NCBI GenBank assembly: GCA_030867875.1 | Contig: JAOWCC010000936.1 | Location: forward strand, 81,563,032-81,627,031 | Origin: Actinernus sp. WN-2022 | Taxonomy: Eukaryota > Cnidaria > Anthozoa > Actiniaria > Actinernidae | DNA: 64,000 bases | Direction of reading: 5' to 3' | In this document: one piece after another, positions 45,770 through 57,808 of the stretch | How positions within the stretch are numbered: position 1 is the stretch's first letter | How the letters are laid out: every line of letters starts with the position of its first letter | Position numbers and translations under genes: made by a program | Notes under the pieces: model-generated | The model's database searches: none | Told to the model about the DNA's origin: nothing | Seen by the model: only the letters and a program-made list of their open reading frames with translations

Positions 45770-46780
45770 CTATTCCCAGAAAGGTGGGCCGGGAAGAAAG
45801 AATGACCAGACAAGAACTTTACATTTAGTCACTCCCAACGAAACTGGAAATTGAACGCTTGAAACAAAACCTAAAGCATTTAACGTTAAATTATACAGCC
45901 TCTGCAAATTATCAGAATGTGAGACCGGGGTTGTCGCTAAGGACGCTGGAAATTGAACGCTTGAAACAAAACCTAAAGCATTTAACGTTAAATTATACAG
46001 CCTCTGCAAATTATCAGAATGTGAGACCGGGGTTGTCGCTAAGGACGCTGCCCTGGGAGACATTTTCCAAAAGGGCGAGGGATACAGTGGCCTCAGAAGT
46101 TTGCATGTATCCGGTTTAGCGACAACCCCACTCTTCCATCCTAAGTATTGAGCTGCATCTTCTTCTGAACAACCCAGAAGTCTGAAAGTATTGGACAATC
46201 CCACCTAAAGCTATGGGGCGTTTCCCCTGCATCAAGTTTAGCGTCCAAAAGATTATTCTTAAGCCTATTGTTCACAGCAGAACCCATGAAAGGCCTTTCG
46301 CTTACTGATTCGTTGCGGTTTGTGGCTCTAAAAAGGTATCCTTGGCCTAATGGCACCTTTAAGGACTGACAAACTGACAAACTGTGATGTAATACTGAAT
46401 CCACGCAACAGGGCAGACGTCAGGATGACTGAATCGAACCAGTGCGAGAGAACGAGGTGACCCTTTGCGTAGATTCTTGTTTACCCTCCCTGTCCTTTAA
46501 TCTAAACACATTGCAAGATTGGAGGCAGCCTAAGACCGAGGCTCTATCGCCGGTGAAGAAGTCTACAACAAAAAATGTAGCATCCCTTACGAGAATGTAT
46601 TTGTTGGCGCTCGAGGATGATGCGCTATTTACAATAAGCCTCGAAGGAAAGTAATCAGTTTCTGAAACTTTCCGAAAAACAGTGGAACTGCTTGAGATGG
46701 TGTGATGGCGAGGCTAGCTTGCTCCTCCCTTACACCTTTAAAATAATATTTCATACGAGGGTGGGCAACCGGATTGGAAT
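45770..46780 (-). pseudogene. DIRS-like tyrosine recombinase, inactive
   Basis: FFTGDRASVLG (box I arginine region) and GYLFRAT lead to GETPHSFR, whose HSFR (46206-46217) is the HxxR catalytic box. A frameshift follows immediately. In the next frame LLGCSEEDAAQYLGWKS continues the family pattern, but the catalytic tyrosine position reads VVAKPDT, with no Tyr. An in-frame stop also interrupts the region near 46405. The enzyme would have cut and joined the circular DNA intermediate; this copy cannot. Confidence 0.65.
45859..46060. repeat. 102-bp tandem duplication in the DIRS tail
   Basis: GGAAATTGAACGCTTGAAAC through GAATGTGAGACCGGGGTTGT and GTCGCTAAGGACGCT occurs twice in succession. 102 is a multiple of three, so the minus-strand frame stays open and shows a repeated 34-residue block (SLATTPVSHSDNLQRL start). 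Confidence 0.9.
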
Positions 46781-46984
46781 CTCGAAGACGGCCTACGTTG
46801 TTGAAGATGGCTCTCAATCGATCCAGGAGGAAGTCCACCGACCCAGAATTTGGGAAGCCGGTCGACGCTCCGCATGCTTGGCAGAAATTGGCGTCAGCAT
46901 CGTTAGGGTACGTAAAGGCAGGATGGGCAGCGTCGAGCGGGTTTCCATGACCGCGCGACCTAAAATAAAGGTGCTGGATGAGTA

Positions 46985-48295
46985 CTAGCAAACACAGAGC
47001 GGAAGGCCCACAAGTCCCACTGCAGATTCCTGCATGGGGGACCACCGGTACCCGTGCGTATTTCCCGAGGGGAACCATAAAACGGAGTGTAGATCTTTCT
47101 TTTCCAAAAGTACGCGGTCTACAGCGAGTGATAGGAGAAATGCCCACCAAAAATGTCTTGGCTGAAGGTCTGGAATTATGATAGTAAACTCACCATGGAA
47201 GTCTTCTTCAACGATGTACTTCAGTAGAGGCGCTATTAAGACGAACGGCGAGAATACGTAGACGTTGTGGTTGGAAGGTATAAGATGTGCAAAGACGTTA
47301 ATGCCACTAGACTCTGGGGTCGAGCAAGGTGTGAAATGTGGCAGGCGTTGACCTGCTCTGTCCTGCCGACAGTTACTGTCCAAAGACATGAGATCAAAGG
47401 TGTGAGGTCCAAACAAGCGCTCAACTTGCTCCCAAGCACTCGTTGACAACGTACAATCCAAGTCCGAGAGTTTCCTAGGAGCATCAGCTTCATTTCCACT
47501 TGAAGGCACATAATGCAGATCAAGGCTGAAATTTTACTCCCGACAGACACGGAGGATTTATGACGCTGTTAACTTCGGAGCTTCTGCAGCCCTCATTCTC
47601 CAAAGCACATTTCAAAACACGGCTGTCAGTATGGACGTCCACCCTGCAGGAACTGATGTGGTACCTAAACAAGAGTAAGGAATGTAGCAAGGCGCGAACC
47701 TCCAGAGTATTGATATCCTGCGAGTTCTCCAGCCAGTAATCCCTTTATATACATTAATGTCTGTCCGTCCTTCAACAACATTCGATTCCTCCCCGGGCTT
47801 TCTTTGAGGCATCGCAATAAAGCGTGACCGCGACATGGCGTTCGGCTATCCAATGAAGGTAATCCGTCCAACTATCGACAAATCGCCAGTACTCGATTTC
47901 CGCTCACAGACTAGCCTCTACTCGAATTGACGGCCGGGTGGAGCGCGTAGGACGAATACAAGTTCAAGTTCAAGTTTATTTCACACTATTTATAATATTT
48001 ACAATAAGGAGAGTAGATAAAAATATATAAACAAAATAAGTACATGGATACAGCCTGGAATATCTCGCGCACGTACAATTTACATCCAGGAATGGCGAGA
48101 CTGAAAGAGATTACCTTTCCCGCGAAGCGTTGGAGCGTTTTGAGAGTAAAAAAAGGAGACGAAAGAATGTTTTCTCTCAATGTCACAAATTTAGTCTTCG
48201 GGAAGGAGGAAAGCCTGACGCGTAGAGTCACACATAAAACCCAGAAAACGTACCGATGTAGAAGGGGTAGACTGTGACTTTTCCAAGGCCACAAA
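46985..48295 (-). pseudogene. DIRS-like RNase H and connector region
   Basis: Overlapping broken frames give LKTLQRFAGKVISFSLAIPG and CKLYVREIFQA, then RNase H-like pieces (ENSQDINTLEVRALLHSL-type). The connector follows: PHTFDLMSLDSNC, LPHFTPCSTPESSGINVFAH and HFWWAFLLSL. The last set matches the DIRS pattern 'DL...N...F.s...g.daf...YaFPP...P.l...WW'. Frameshifts lie near 47500, 47660 and 47990. Confidence 0.6.
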
Positions 48296-49030
48296 ATACC
48301 CTGCTTCGATGAGCAAGTGACACATTATATAGGCTGCTGCTTCGGCTCGCTGCACACACGCGTACGGAGCCCGGCTAAGGCATATTGGAGGAGTAAAACA
48401 GCTTCCCCACATGGTCCCCCGATCGAGCGGCGCTGGAAACTGCTAGCCCGAGCGTGTGATAAATGAAGGCCTGGCCTTCCAGCCGAATGGCAATGTACAG
48501 AAGGTGAAGTAGAAACCTTGCCATTCTAGGCCAAAATAGGTCTGAGATGAAAGATGCAAGAGTACGTGCTGATAGCCACTCTTATCATCGAAAGTACTCT
48601 GGAAGTGGTTGGGGAGGACATACCTAGGCAAGACACAGAGATGGTCAAGCTTGAAGGGGAGGTCACCGATCCACAAGTTCAAATATCGCTCGTCGTGGCA
48701 TAAGAGAGGCTTGGAAGGCTCGACGGTCAGTGGTAAAACTAACCGGGGAGGTGCCACGCGTTCACTGGACCCCAAACCGCCAAAACCTATGCGGTCATCT
48801 AATGCAGTATAGTGTCAGAGACAAACTGGGAGAACTTGGCACAGTTAGGAGAATTTCTAATGGCAATGGAGGAGGACGCTCGGAGTTGAAGCCCTTTCCC
48901 TTGAAATTCCCTTTGAACAGCTTGAAGAAATGGTCGATCCAAACTCGATCCCTTATAATTCCCAGGAGATCCACTTCACTGCATGGTGAGCTTTCGAAAA
49001 GGTTCTCCAAAATAGGCAGTTGCATGGCTA
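48190..49030 (-). pseudogene. DIRS-like reverse transcriptase
   Basis: The clearest stretch (48443-48775) reads VEPSKPLLCHDERYLNLWI, FDDKSGYQHVLLHLSSQTYF and FCTLPFGWKA, i.e. RT motifs 1 to 4 of the DIRS type. Downstream, HLLIEAGYFVALEKSQSTPS and VRFLGFMCDS continue the domain. The YxDD box expected between them (about 48405-48430) is not intact: the frame reads SGDHVGKLF where Y-I-D-D-R-H-V-G is usual. The N-terminal part contains stops. Confidence 0.65.
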
Positions 49031-49499
49031 TGGATATTGCCAGCCCTGAAGTGATCAGGGTCGTAAAAGCGTAAATGGGCGAGGTTGCGCAAACCTGGCC
49101 AGGATACCACTAACTCAGGTGGAGGCAAGGGGCCAACAAAGGAAGTGGCTCCCTATGTGATACACCGCCGAGGAATGTCTCCCCGGGGGACTAGACCGGC
49201 TCTGCGCGGTATGAAGCCTTGTTGCAAACGAGGGAGAATTTGCCTACAATATAATAAAAACCAGGCGGAAAATATGGTCAACTGTACCATGTCAAAATAC
49301 AGGGAACCCCACCCTTTGTTGGCCCCAGGCTCCGAACCAGATCCGGAATTGAGACACTAAGTAGGTGCCTCCAAGGTCAACGGAGAGGAGGGTTTTGGCC
49401 CACACCCGATAATAACAATCACGATACGAAAACAAGACAAGGCGTAGAAAGGCGTTTAATGATATAGCTGATCACATTTCACTATGGGTTTTCTATCAA

Positions 49500-49900
49500 G
49501 CGTAATGAGCTGAAAATTCATTGCCGTCCGCGTCCACGGCCTGTACCATCTGGCATGTTGGATTGTGTTCCTGCGCCCCTGCAGTTGCGCGCAATGTGAC
49601 CCCACCCGTAACAGTTGTAACATTGTACCGAATAAGGGGATGATCCCTGCCGAGGAGGGCGTCTGTCTTGAGAACTTTACGCCTTTGACATACCCTTTAA
49701 AATGGATGCGGCGTCTTTAGCCATCTTGGCCCTGAGTGGATCTCCCACCAGGCCAACCATGAGGCGTTGGCTGAGGGGGGAGTCAAGCAAAGGTACTCTG
49801 GCCTTCACCTCATCGAGCGCTGCCGCGTAATCGTCAGCCTTGGCGTGGGCTTGCGACCTAGCCAGCCGTACAAGGGTCTCGAGGAGCTCCACGGCCTCAT
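49500..49900 (-). pseudogene. DIRS-like Gag with CCHC zinc knuckle
   Basis: A 71-residue helical frame (49892-49677) is followed, after a frameshift, by QCYNCYGWGHIARNC at about 49625-49581. This is a perfect CX2CX4HX4C knuckle, and a Gly/Arg-rich GTGRGRGRQ tail ends near 49520. It would bind element RNA. The position 5' of the RT on the same strand fits a Gag. Confidence 0.65.
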
Positions 49901-50327
49901 ATCGGTCGAAAAAAAGAGGTAGGTCTGTTGAGATGCCTCCGTAGGGCGCTTAGCGCGTTAGCGCAACTCTCGACAGCCTAATCCTGTTCCAAGAGTCTAA
50001 CCTTTCTCTCTCGGTTCTAAACGGCCCTCCGGCTGTAGGGGAATGAGAAAAAATGGTATCGATTTCCCGTAACCACGGACCATCTAAGTAATTAACCAGC
50101 ATGGAATAAATTATATCCCCATGGCCGCGTTCATAACTCTATATATTGTTGTAGTTTGAACTCATTCTGCACCTTCAGTAACGTTGAGTAAATGCGTCTG
50201 TAGTCATCGCATCCAGCGGTATTACGATTACAGGCGAAGTCCAAAAAACGTATTTTTACAACAACCGCCAAATTTCACGCAATCTGATTGGCTTATTTTC
50301 ATATGCAATATTTGGACAGACAAAATC

Positions 50328-50335
50328 TGACGTCA
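50328..50335. promoter_or_regulatory. CRE-like TGACGTCA upstream of BAG6
   Basis: A perfect palindromic TGACGTCA lies about 310 bp before the BAG6 start codon. An ATTGGC (inverted CCAAT-type) is about 40 bp further upstream, at 50288. Position and sequence suit a housekeeping promoter. Function was not tested and the octamer can occur by chance. Confidence 0.35.
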
Positions 50336-50643
50336 TTTGGTAAAGAGTGCGCGTGCGGCTTTCGTTTGAAGCTAAAAGTGTTTTGTTGTTGTAAAATTGA
50401 CTATTTAGTTTGTTGTTGTTGTAAAAAACAAATTGAGTTTTGGCCATGTAATGACGAAATAAAAACTAAATTTATATTTTGGGTTGCCTGTGCTTAAGAG
50501 CTCCGACCGAGATTTGGGACTGGTACGGTTAAGAACTCGCTTGACCGAGCTGTAGTGAAGAAGAGAGATTTATAACCGCGAGAATATCAGTTATAACAAG
50601 AACTCTAGGGATATACCAAGCATTTATAGATAAACAACGAACA

Positions 50644-53600
50644 ATGCTGGTCACAGTGAAGACTCTGGACTCGGAAACAAGAACGTTTACTGTTTCTGAT
50701 GAGGTAAATCCGACAGCCAAACCAACTGAGTTGTATTCTAATTTCTATTTTCTAGTTCTGCATCTTGTCCTTGAGCAGCAGTTTAGCCTTTAGGTTTATA
50801 GATTTTTACTATGTTTCTCTGGGAATTACGCTACCAAACTTAGCTATGAAGTAACTCCATGCTATGCTTTCATTTTAGTCGACTGTAGACGAGTTCAAGG
50901 CACAGATTGCTGAGGCTGTTGTGAGTACAGACTACAGGTGTAAACCATGGAAACTTATTCTTGGTTTAATAAGGGGTGGTTATAATTTTGCCTTTATGGC
51001 ATTGCATATTAAACTCCATAAGACAAGCATAACATCCATCAGAACTTTAACACTGTACGCCTAGGTCTTGTTCAGTTTGTTGTATTTATAGAAATGCGGA
51101 AATCCCAAGAAAGTGAAATGCAGCTTATAAATACACAGTGTGAATTTAAGCTTAATTCAAATGATAAGTTAATATGCCTAATGGCGTAATGATGTAATGG
51201 TGATGGTTGTTGCATTTTGTTTTAAACGTAAATAAAAAGCTACATTGTATATTCAGTGTAGAAAAAATAATTGTGCACACACTCACTATGTAATCAGAAA
51301 TATATTACAGTTCCTAAAGTAAAGTGCCTTGCAATGGTATAAAGGACATCTGTTCTGCCATCCAGTCATGTGATACTTGTGTTGAAGTTTAGTAAGCCTT
51401 CCCTTTCCCTTTTTGGAGGATATTGCTAATTACTCGGGCTGCCTGTGGCAGCGCCGAGTCTTAAAATGCAAGTCGTTATTATTATTTTTTTATTCAGTGT
51501 AGCACGCGATCTGCGCATGCGTTAAAGGTCAAATTCACACCAATCAGATTGCACTGTGCTGGTCACGCAACAATCGCCAGGTTAATGTATTTACAGAATT
51601 TAATACAGTAAATCAAAATGGTCGACCCGCGAGGGCGAAAGCCTTCCAACAGGCTCAGGATATTTCAACTGGCGCTCTTGTTGACCATAAATATACATGA
51701 ACAACCAGGAGCCGTAATACATTCGATCAGCGCTGTTTGGACAGATCCAATGTACATTTAGAAACGTAAGCGAAATACAATATCCAAACACGTTTGGATA
51801 TCAACGGGTATCGAATTATCATCAAAGATTAGATCTCGTCAGGCGCGCTCAGATAAGAAAGTTCAAAGCTCTCAGACAAGGCGAGACAAGGAGATATTAC
51901 TTTCAATGAGTCATTGTTAGAAATCTATTCCATCGTGGGCGGTCTTGTACAGCTAAGGCATGTTTTACGACAGAACAAGAGCCCATCTGGGCTTTCACTC
52001 GGGCCACATGAGATTGAAGATGAAACTACCAAAAGATCCAAAACGAAAGTTCAGTTACGTAAGTACTGTAAGTAAACTCTTTTTGATTTGAATAAATTTC
52101 CTCTCAGTTTGTCTGTTAATGTACTTTTTCTTCTAATTATCGCTTTATTTAACATCTGTGATTTAGAGTATGCGTACCTCAGAATAAATTATTTGAAAGG
52201 TCAACTGAATTCTTGTGTCGATAAGCGCAAATGTTTTTTGTGAAACAGTCTGTGTATATGAGAAGCGGCTTAATAGAAGAGCTTTCTCATTTATAGGAAT
52301 TACAATTTTTTTTCTTGCTATGAAATTTATGTTTCATTTCACATTTATTCATACAGTTTTAGCCGGACATTTCCCCGAGTTTTTGATCTATTTTCAATCA
52401 AATTCAAAGTCTGAATATGTCATTGTATTGCATTTATACACTTGAATTGCCAGTATTCTGTTGTTCGAATCCTGCGTTATCATAGTCATGCCATAAAAGC
52501 GATTAATAGACCAGTCTGTTTTTTTTGACGTTCTCACTGGCGAATTAAAGCACGACTTGATACTAAGAGGATTTCAAATGAAAGTGTATTTCATCTTCAA
52601 TCTCATGTGGCCCGAGTGAAAGCCCAGATGGGCTCTTGTTCATTGTTAAAACATGGAGGAATAAAGCCAGGTCTCAAACTTAACTTCTAAATCCACTAGC
52701 GAATGTCTGGTAGTACATGTAGGATTTTTTTCACTTACATGTATCTAGCAAAAATGAGAAGGATACTGGCAAAATAAACTCATATTCTACATTTGTATAT
52801 ACATTCACCATATTCAACTTTTTTATAATTTACTTTTAATTGTGCATGCATCGGATAAGAATTAAGCTTATAAACTCTTGTCAGTATGCCACATATAAAG
52901 GGCTGTATGCAAAAAGGTGTGAGTATCGATTTCAAAAATTAACTTTGCCTTAATAGGAAAATCCACATCTATAGGAAAATCCACATTTTCTCTTCTCGCT
53001 AGTTAAGAGAGCTTTTCAGATGAAAGAGGAGTTTATGGCAGCTCAAAACAAGCAAGTGATCAGGCAGCGAAAACTAAACTTCTCAGAGATTTCTTCTATT
53101 CCTCGGTGATAATAGTATTACAAAGTAATAGCATGACATTTCAGGAAATTAGTCATTAAATTTCCGCTCGAGCATTGGCAAGATCTGTAAAAGTCCCTCC
53201 GCAACTTCCACAAATCCTCCCTCAGCTCTTAGGGAAATTTAATCACTAATTTCCCTCATGTCATGCTATCACTTATAATTAATTTCTAGTATTATTTATA
53301 ATTTCATCAAGACATATTAAAAAGATAATTTAAAATAATCCTTAGATGGAAAATGGTGAGTAGTAAATCAAATCTAGTCTCCAGCCAGTAAATGTTAGTA
53401 GCTGAATTGTTAACTACTCAAAAAGTTTTAGTTGCCAAACATAATGTTTTAGTTGCATTGGTGAAAGTATCAGTTGCAATTTTGAGCCCTGACAGGTGAC
53501 AGGTGTATCACATCCTAAATGTCCTGTATATATATCAACAACTTAAGTCATGGTTGTTGTACATTGTATATTCAGGGTATACCTGTTGACAGACAGAGGC

Positions 53601-55405
53601 TAATCTTTAAAGGCAAAGTGCTTCAGGATGAGGCTAAGCTAAAAGAGTATGGTAGGTATACTAAACAGTATACAGTTATAATTATTGCACAATGTAGACT
53701 TGTATGTTTATAAGCAGAGACATTCCTTTAGTGCCAAAATAGTTCCTTGTTTTCTGGGACTCTGTTACCCATAAAAGAAGGAATTAAGACAGATAGCAAG
53801 AGAAACAAACACACAACAGTTAAGTGTGATATTTCTGTTCATACAAAAGCAATACTGCAGCACTAAACAACTGCCTGGGCTGCCTGTGGATTAATCAAAG
53901 TACATTAATGTAATACATATATGCATATTAATTTGTACATGTATGTTGCAGTTAAGTTTTGTTTTTAGGTAAAACAAATTTTAACTACCGTATTCACTCG
54001 CAGATAAGCTGCACTCGCAGATAAGCCGCACCCCAAGTTTAGAAGCTTGATCAGGGGAAAAATTTTTTGGGAAGAATATCAACCAAATCAACAACATGCT
54101 CACCTTCGTCCGTAGCTTAGTAACCAGGCACCTGTTGGACACTAAAAGTTTTGTTTTCGCTGAACGAAGTCAAAACAATATGAAGTAGTTTGCTTTTTCA
54201 TCAATTGTCTGTTGCTATCATGCCTAAAAGGATATCTGGAAGCCATCTATTGGAGAAAAACCTGTTACTCAAAGAGAGGTGGAAGATCTGTTCCACAAAT
54301 TTGCTGTTAAAGTGCAAAGCTGCAAAGAAACATTGTGTCATTTAGCGTGGAATTTAATCGCTTGCGGAGGAACACATATTCACAACATAAACGGATCTGT
54401 TAGGAGCCACCAAACTTGCAAAAGCAATGGCCAGTGCTTATTTTCTTTTGGTTTGGTGTAGTATTTATTAGTATAGCTTAGTATTTCTTTTAAATGTTAA
54501 TTTATGGAAATTTATGGACCTTATGTTCGGTAGATGTTCTTGCAGATAAGCCGCACCCCCGGTTTTAAACGAAGATTTCGGGTAGAAAGGTGCGGCTTAT
54601 CCATGAGTGAATACGGTAGTTAACTTTTTTTTAACTTGGGAATTCATATTTTCAAGAATTGTTTTGTAAGTTCAAAAGGCTAATCAATTTTTTGTTTAAA
54701 CTTAGATTGACTTGGCTTGAAATTTCTTTGAACGTTCACATGAAATTTTGAATGTAAACAAAGAATGATTTTTTTAAAATTTTGCTAGCATTACTTTTGA
54801 GCAGAACTGTAACAGGACGAAACTACTAACATGTAATTTTTTTAACGTTCAAGTTCGAGTTAACCAAAGCATGAGAAATTGAGAAATTGGAATGTGCCCT
54901 TGGGCCCTAACGTAATTTTTTTGTCACCATTTATATGAAAAAAGCAGCAATGCCACAGTGCACACAGCCCTGGGTCAGGAAAGGTCAAATTTTCACGATT
55001 TCCAATAAGCATTGGACATGTGAACCAAACCATTCTTTACAGAAGAAGTACACTCAGAACTTTTCGGAGGTTCTTAGCTGTAAAAAATACAAGAGTGGTA
55101 AGGTGCCCTTTAACTGCAGGAAGTACAGAGTAAAAAAAGCACTTAGGTAGCAAACCTAGAATGACACATGCAGTTAGCAGATTTAATTAGTTGCCTGTTG
55201 TTTTTATTGAGAAGAAAATATTCACATTTAAAAAATCACATGGCATTTTGACTGCACAATACAGTTAAATGCACATTAGTCGAGTAAAATATTGATTTTA
55301 AATAGTGACGAACATGTTGCCTGTGTTTTCTTCTCATTGTAGAGGTTGATGGCTGTGTTATTCACCTTGTGGAGAGAAGACCCCCATCCACAAGAACTAG
55401 GCCAG
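50644..55405 (+). CDS. BAG6: Large proline-rich protein BAG6, N-terminal exons (ubiquitin-like domain)
   Basis: Four exons were found: 50644-50703, 50879-50920, 53576-53651 and 55343-55405, with consensus borders and exit phases 0, 0, 1 and 1. Joined, they encode an ~80-residue ubiquitin-like domain starting MLVTVKTLDSETRTFTV, through STVDEFKAQIAEAV, DRQRLIFKGKVLQDEAKLKE and DGCVIHLVERRPP. These match the BAG6/Scythe UBL closely, including KTLDS.TRTF, QRLI, GKVLQD and VIHLVER.PP. BAG6 is a holdase that hands tail-anchored and mislocalised proteins to TRC/GET or to degradation. The proline-rich body and C-terminal BAG-like domain were not found, so the gene must continue past 64000 or through exons I could not recognise. 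Intron 2 (2.7 kb) and intron 3 (1.7 kb) carry transposons. Confidence 0.85.
51973..52641. mobile_element. TIR element in BAG6 intron 2, ~53-bp arms
   Basis: The left arm, GAACAAGAGCCCATCTGGGC through CTCGGGCCACATGAGATTG, is repeated in reverse at 52589-52641. The arms differ at almost no position. The 560-bp interior is AT-rich, without a transposase frame. The arm identity suggests a fairly young insertion. Confidence 0.85.
53141..53275. repeat. Diverged third copy of the AAGATCTGTAAAAGTCC hairpin
   Basis: TAGCATGACATTTC and its inverse ATGTCATGCTA bound arms that share AGATCTGTAAAAGTCC with the hairpins at 15336 and 23297. The sequence has drifted, so this is an older member of the same family. 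It lies in BAG6 intron 2. Confidence 0.6.
53986..54618. mobile_element. TIR element with TACCGTATTCACTC ends (BAG6 intron 3)
   Basis: The left end, TACCGTATTCACTCGCAGAT followed by AAGCCGCACC, is inverted on the right (GGTGCGGCTTATCC, then GAGTGAATACGGTA). The left end has an extra partial copy of CACTCGCAGATAAGC. Flanks read TTAAC and GTTAA. An internal stretch near 54220-54300 may be a decayed gene, but I cannot name it. The first nine bases match the 8636-9119 element. Confidence 0.7.
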
Positions 55406-57800
55406 GTATGAGAGTATTATGGCAAGCATGTAGTATCAAGTGAATGTACAATGTACATACATGTATGGTATATTACAAACTAGATAATCTTAAATAATAA
55501 TACGCTAAGTCTGTGTGTAACGCTCTTTCCCAAGCTCCCTCGATCGATATCCTAATATGGAGAATGCACGCAGGCATCCGAAAATGTTGCCAAAAAGTGA
55601 CGGCCACAAGTATCCCAACGAAGACAACAAATTATGCAAAAAGTTGCTCTCTCTCTTGCTTCTTGGTACGTCTTGGTTGTATTTGAGGAAATAAATGAGT
55701 TTTCTCAAGTTCTACACTTAGTTGGGCGAGTAAGCCATTGAGTTAACGGGAATCTGTTTTAGGGAAAACCTGGGTGAGCAAGCCATCGAGTTTACGGGAA
55801 TGTTTTAGGGAAAACCTATCGGCTATCGCCAAGTTAAACGATCGAACGAGGTACATTCAAACACAGTTAGAAATGTTGTCCATGGAAAAGACTGTTAATT
55901 TTTTTATCTTACAGCCGGCTATGGTGTGTTGAAAAGCAAGATATTGTGTCTGTTCTCTGTAGTTTTCTGTGTTCTTAGATATAAAAACCAACTGTTTCCT
56001 CACCCAACTATCGTAGGCTCTTCAGACCAGAAACTCACTACAACCAGACATTCAAATAACTTTGCTTTTGATTATTGTTTTTATTCCATTTTCCTGCTTT
56101 GATCAATGCTCTTTCGGCAACCCAATTTTTTTTCGTCACACAAATTCTTGACTCGAGCTGCCTGTGACCATCAGTTTTGGCACTTTCTGGACAACCGGTA
56201 TAAGTGTGTTCATCACTTTGAGAAATTAACTGAGATCCGTAAGATATTATTGCCCACAACTTTGAATACATCAACACGCTAAAAAGCTCCAGTACACAAT
56301 CTGGCGCCATTGCATTGTATCAGGAGCTGGTCGGCTAGACAGTGTTACTATATCATATAATTATTTGTTGATTTCATGTACAGTACAGCCTGGATGTATG
56401 TTAACATTTACACGCGTGTAACGCGCGTGTACAAAATTAATTTACTACACGCATTTGAGTGTATTACACGCGTGCACAGTCTACACTCGTGTATTACACG
56501 CAAAATGCATGTAGTTTTCCTTTGTTATACAGTTATTGTCAAAAATCAATTCGGCATGAAATTGTTTGTAACCTGCAACTCCAGCGCCGTCTCTAGATCT
56601 TCGAGCGGTTTCAATTACCAATGGTTTCCGCCAAAACTTAATAAACTATGCTGAAGGAAACTTTTGATCGTATGCTCCGCATTCACTCTGCAATTCACGT
56701 AATAAACGTTCGAACAACTTGCACTAAACATTCGAACGACTTGCCCTTACGTTCGAACAATTCAACATCACAAAGTAATGAAGTCAAAACTGCAAATGTT
56801 CGATGTGGTTCGTGTGATCTCACGCTAATTAACAGACAACAAATTAAAACTAAATGGACTCAAACCATTTTTCGCACCAGGTGGAAACTGTTCGGATACG
56901 TAAATGAAGTAAAAACTTTCAAAACGTTTAATTCTGTAAGTATCTCTATTTCTAAAAGAAAAAAATTATCCGTAGAGAATATTTGGTGCGATCTCAAAGC
57001 AAAACAAACACGGAGTCATTGATTATTCAAATCAGTTCGCGGAAAATGTCACACTTCTGTGTCGCGGAATTCAAGATTCGAAACTCATTACCTTTGAAAA
57101 CGGATCCACATTAAATAAAAAGAACTCCAAAATGTTCTGTTTAGTGGATGTTATCATTTGCCAGCAAAGTTGAGAAGCTTTGTGGTGATTTATAAAACTA
57201 CAATGCAATAAAATCACACTTCCCGTGAAGTTGGCGGCACTCTTGTTGTGTGAAAAACCAGACAATCAGTCTTCACGGCTGAAAGCACATGTCAACAAAT
57301 TTTGAAGGATTGACAGATCTGAGTTGAAACTACAGACGCTTTTATCAGATGAACTAAAAACACCAAACCAGCGCTGGGACGGTGTTTCGTACAAATGTCA
57401 GGATTATCCGTTTATAGAACGTTTCTAGTTTTTAGTCCTTTGTGAAAGCTCCAGAGGCTTCGATTGAGTAACGGATTGAGTGCATCGTTCGAACGGTTCA
57501 GTAATCCCGTACCGAACGAAACCTCTCTTCTGATTGGCTCCTGAGTAACTTCCTGTAGCGATTGTAGCGATCGCGACTTCAGCCGTCTCCTCTAACACCG
57601 TCGATCGTTGAGTTCATTGGAGTGATTTTATTTCGCAAGGACCTTGACTTCGTGAGGAAAACATCTGGAAATGGATTGAAAGTGTCCTGCAAAATAACCG
57701 GCCGCCGACAGTCTGTAAACATCCCAAAACATGTACATTATCACGTCGCGTCCACGGGGTGGGTGTTGATGAGTCGATTATTTGTTCACTGTCACCTGGT
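55406..57800. other. BAG6 intron or flank without recognisable exon
   Basis: A two-copy ~49-bp duplication lies at about 55721-55815 (GGGAATGTTTTAGGGAAAAC-like units). Two longer frames (minus 56310-56038; plus 56648-57022) show no domain, and the second runs through repeated CGTTCGAACAACTTGC-like motifs. I see no further BAG6 exon. Confidence 0.45.
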
Positions 57801-57808
57801 CACTCGCA

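Larger units (their letters stand above)
45730..50050 (-). mobile_element. Degenerate DIRS-like (tyrosine-recombinase) retrotransposon
   Basis: Read on the minus strand from 50050 to 45730, the domain order is Gag with a CCHC knuckle, reverse transcriptase, RNase H-like and DIRS-specific connector, then tyrosine recombinase. That order defines the DIRS class, as opposed to Ty3 or Copia elements with DDE integrases. Every open frame is broken by stops or frameshifts, and no terminal repeats could be fixed by eye, so the ends given are approximate. The tail carries a 102-bp tandem duplication. No protein should be made from it. Confidence 0.75.

Noticed and set aside
47085..47110. Start of an independent gene from plus-strand frames between 46.4 and 49.4 kb
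   Set aside because: All plus-strand frames there are shadows of the minus-strand DIRS-like element, whose motifs are recognisable.
56648..57022. 124-residue frame in the BAG6 flank
   Set aside because: Composition follows CGTTCGAACAACTTG-type repeats, no domain or splice pairing was seen, and no paralogue exists in the window.
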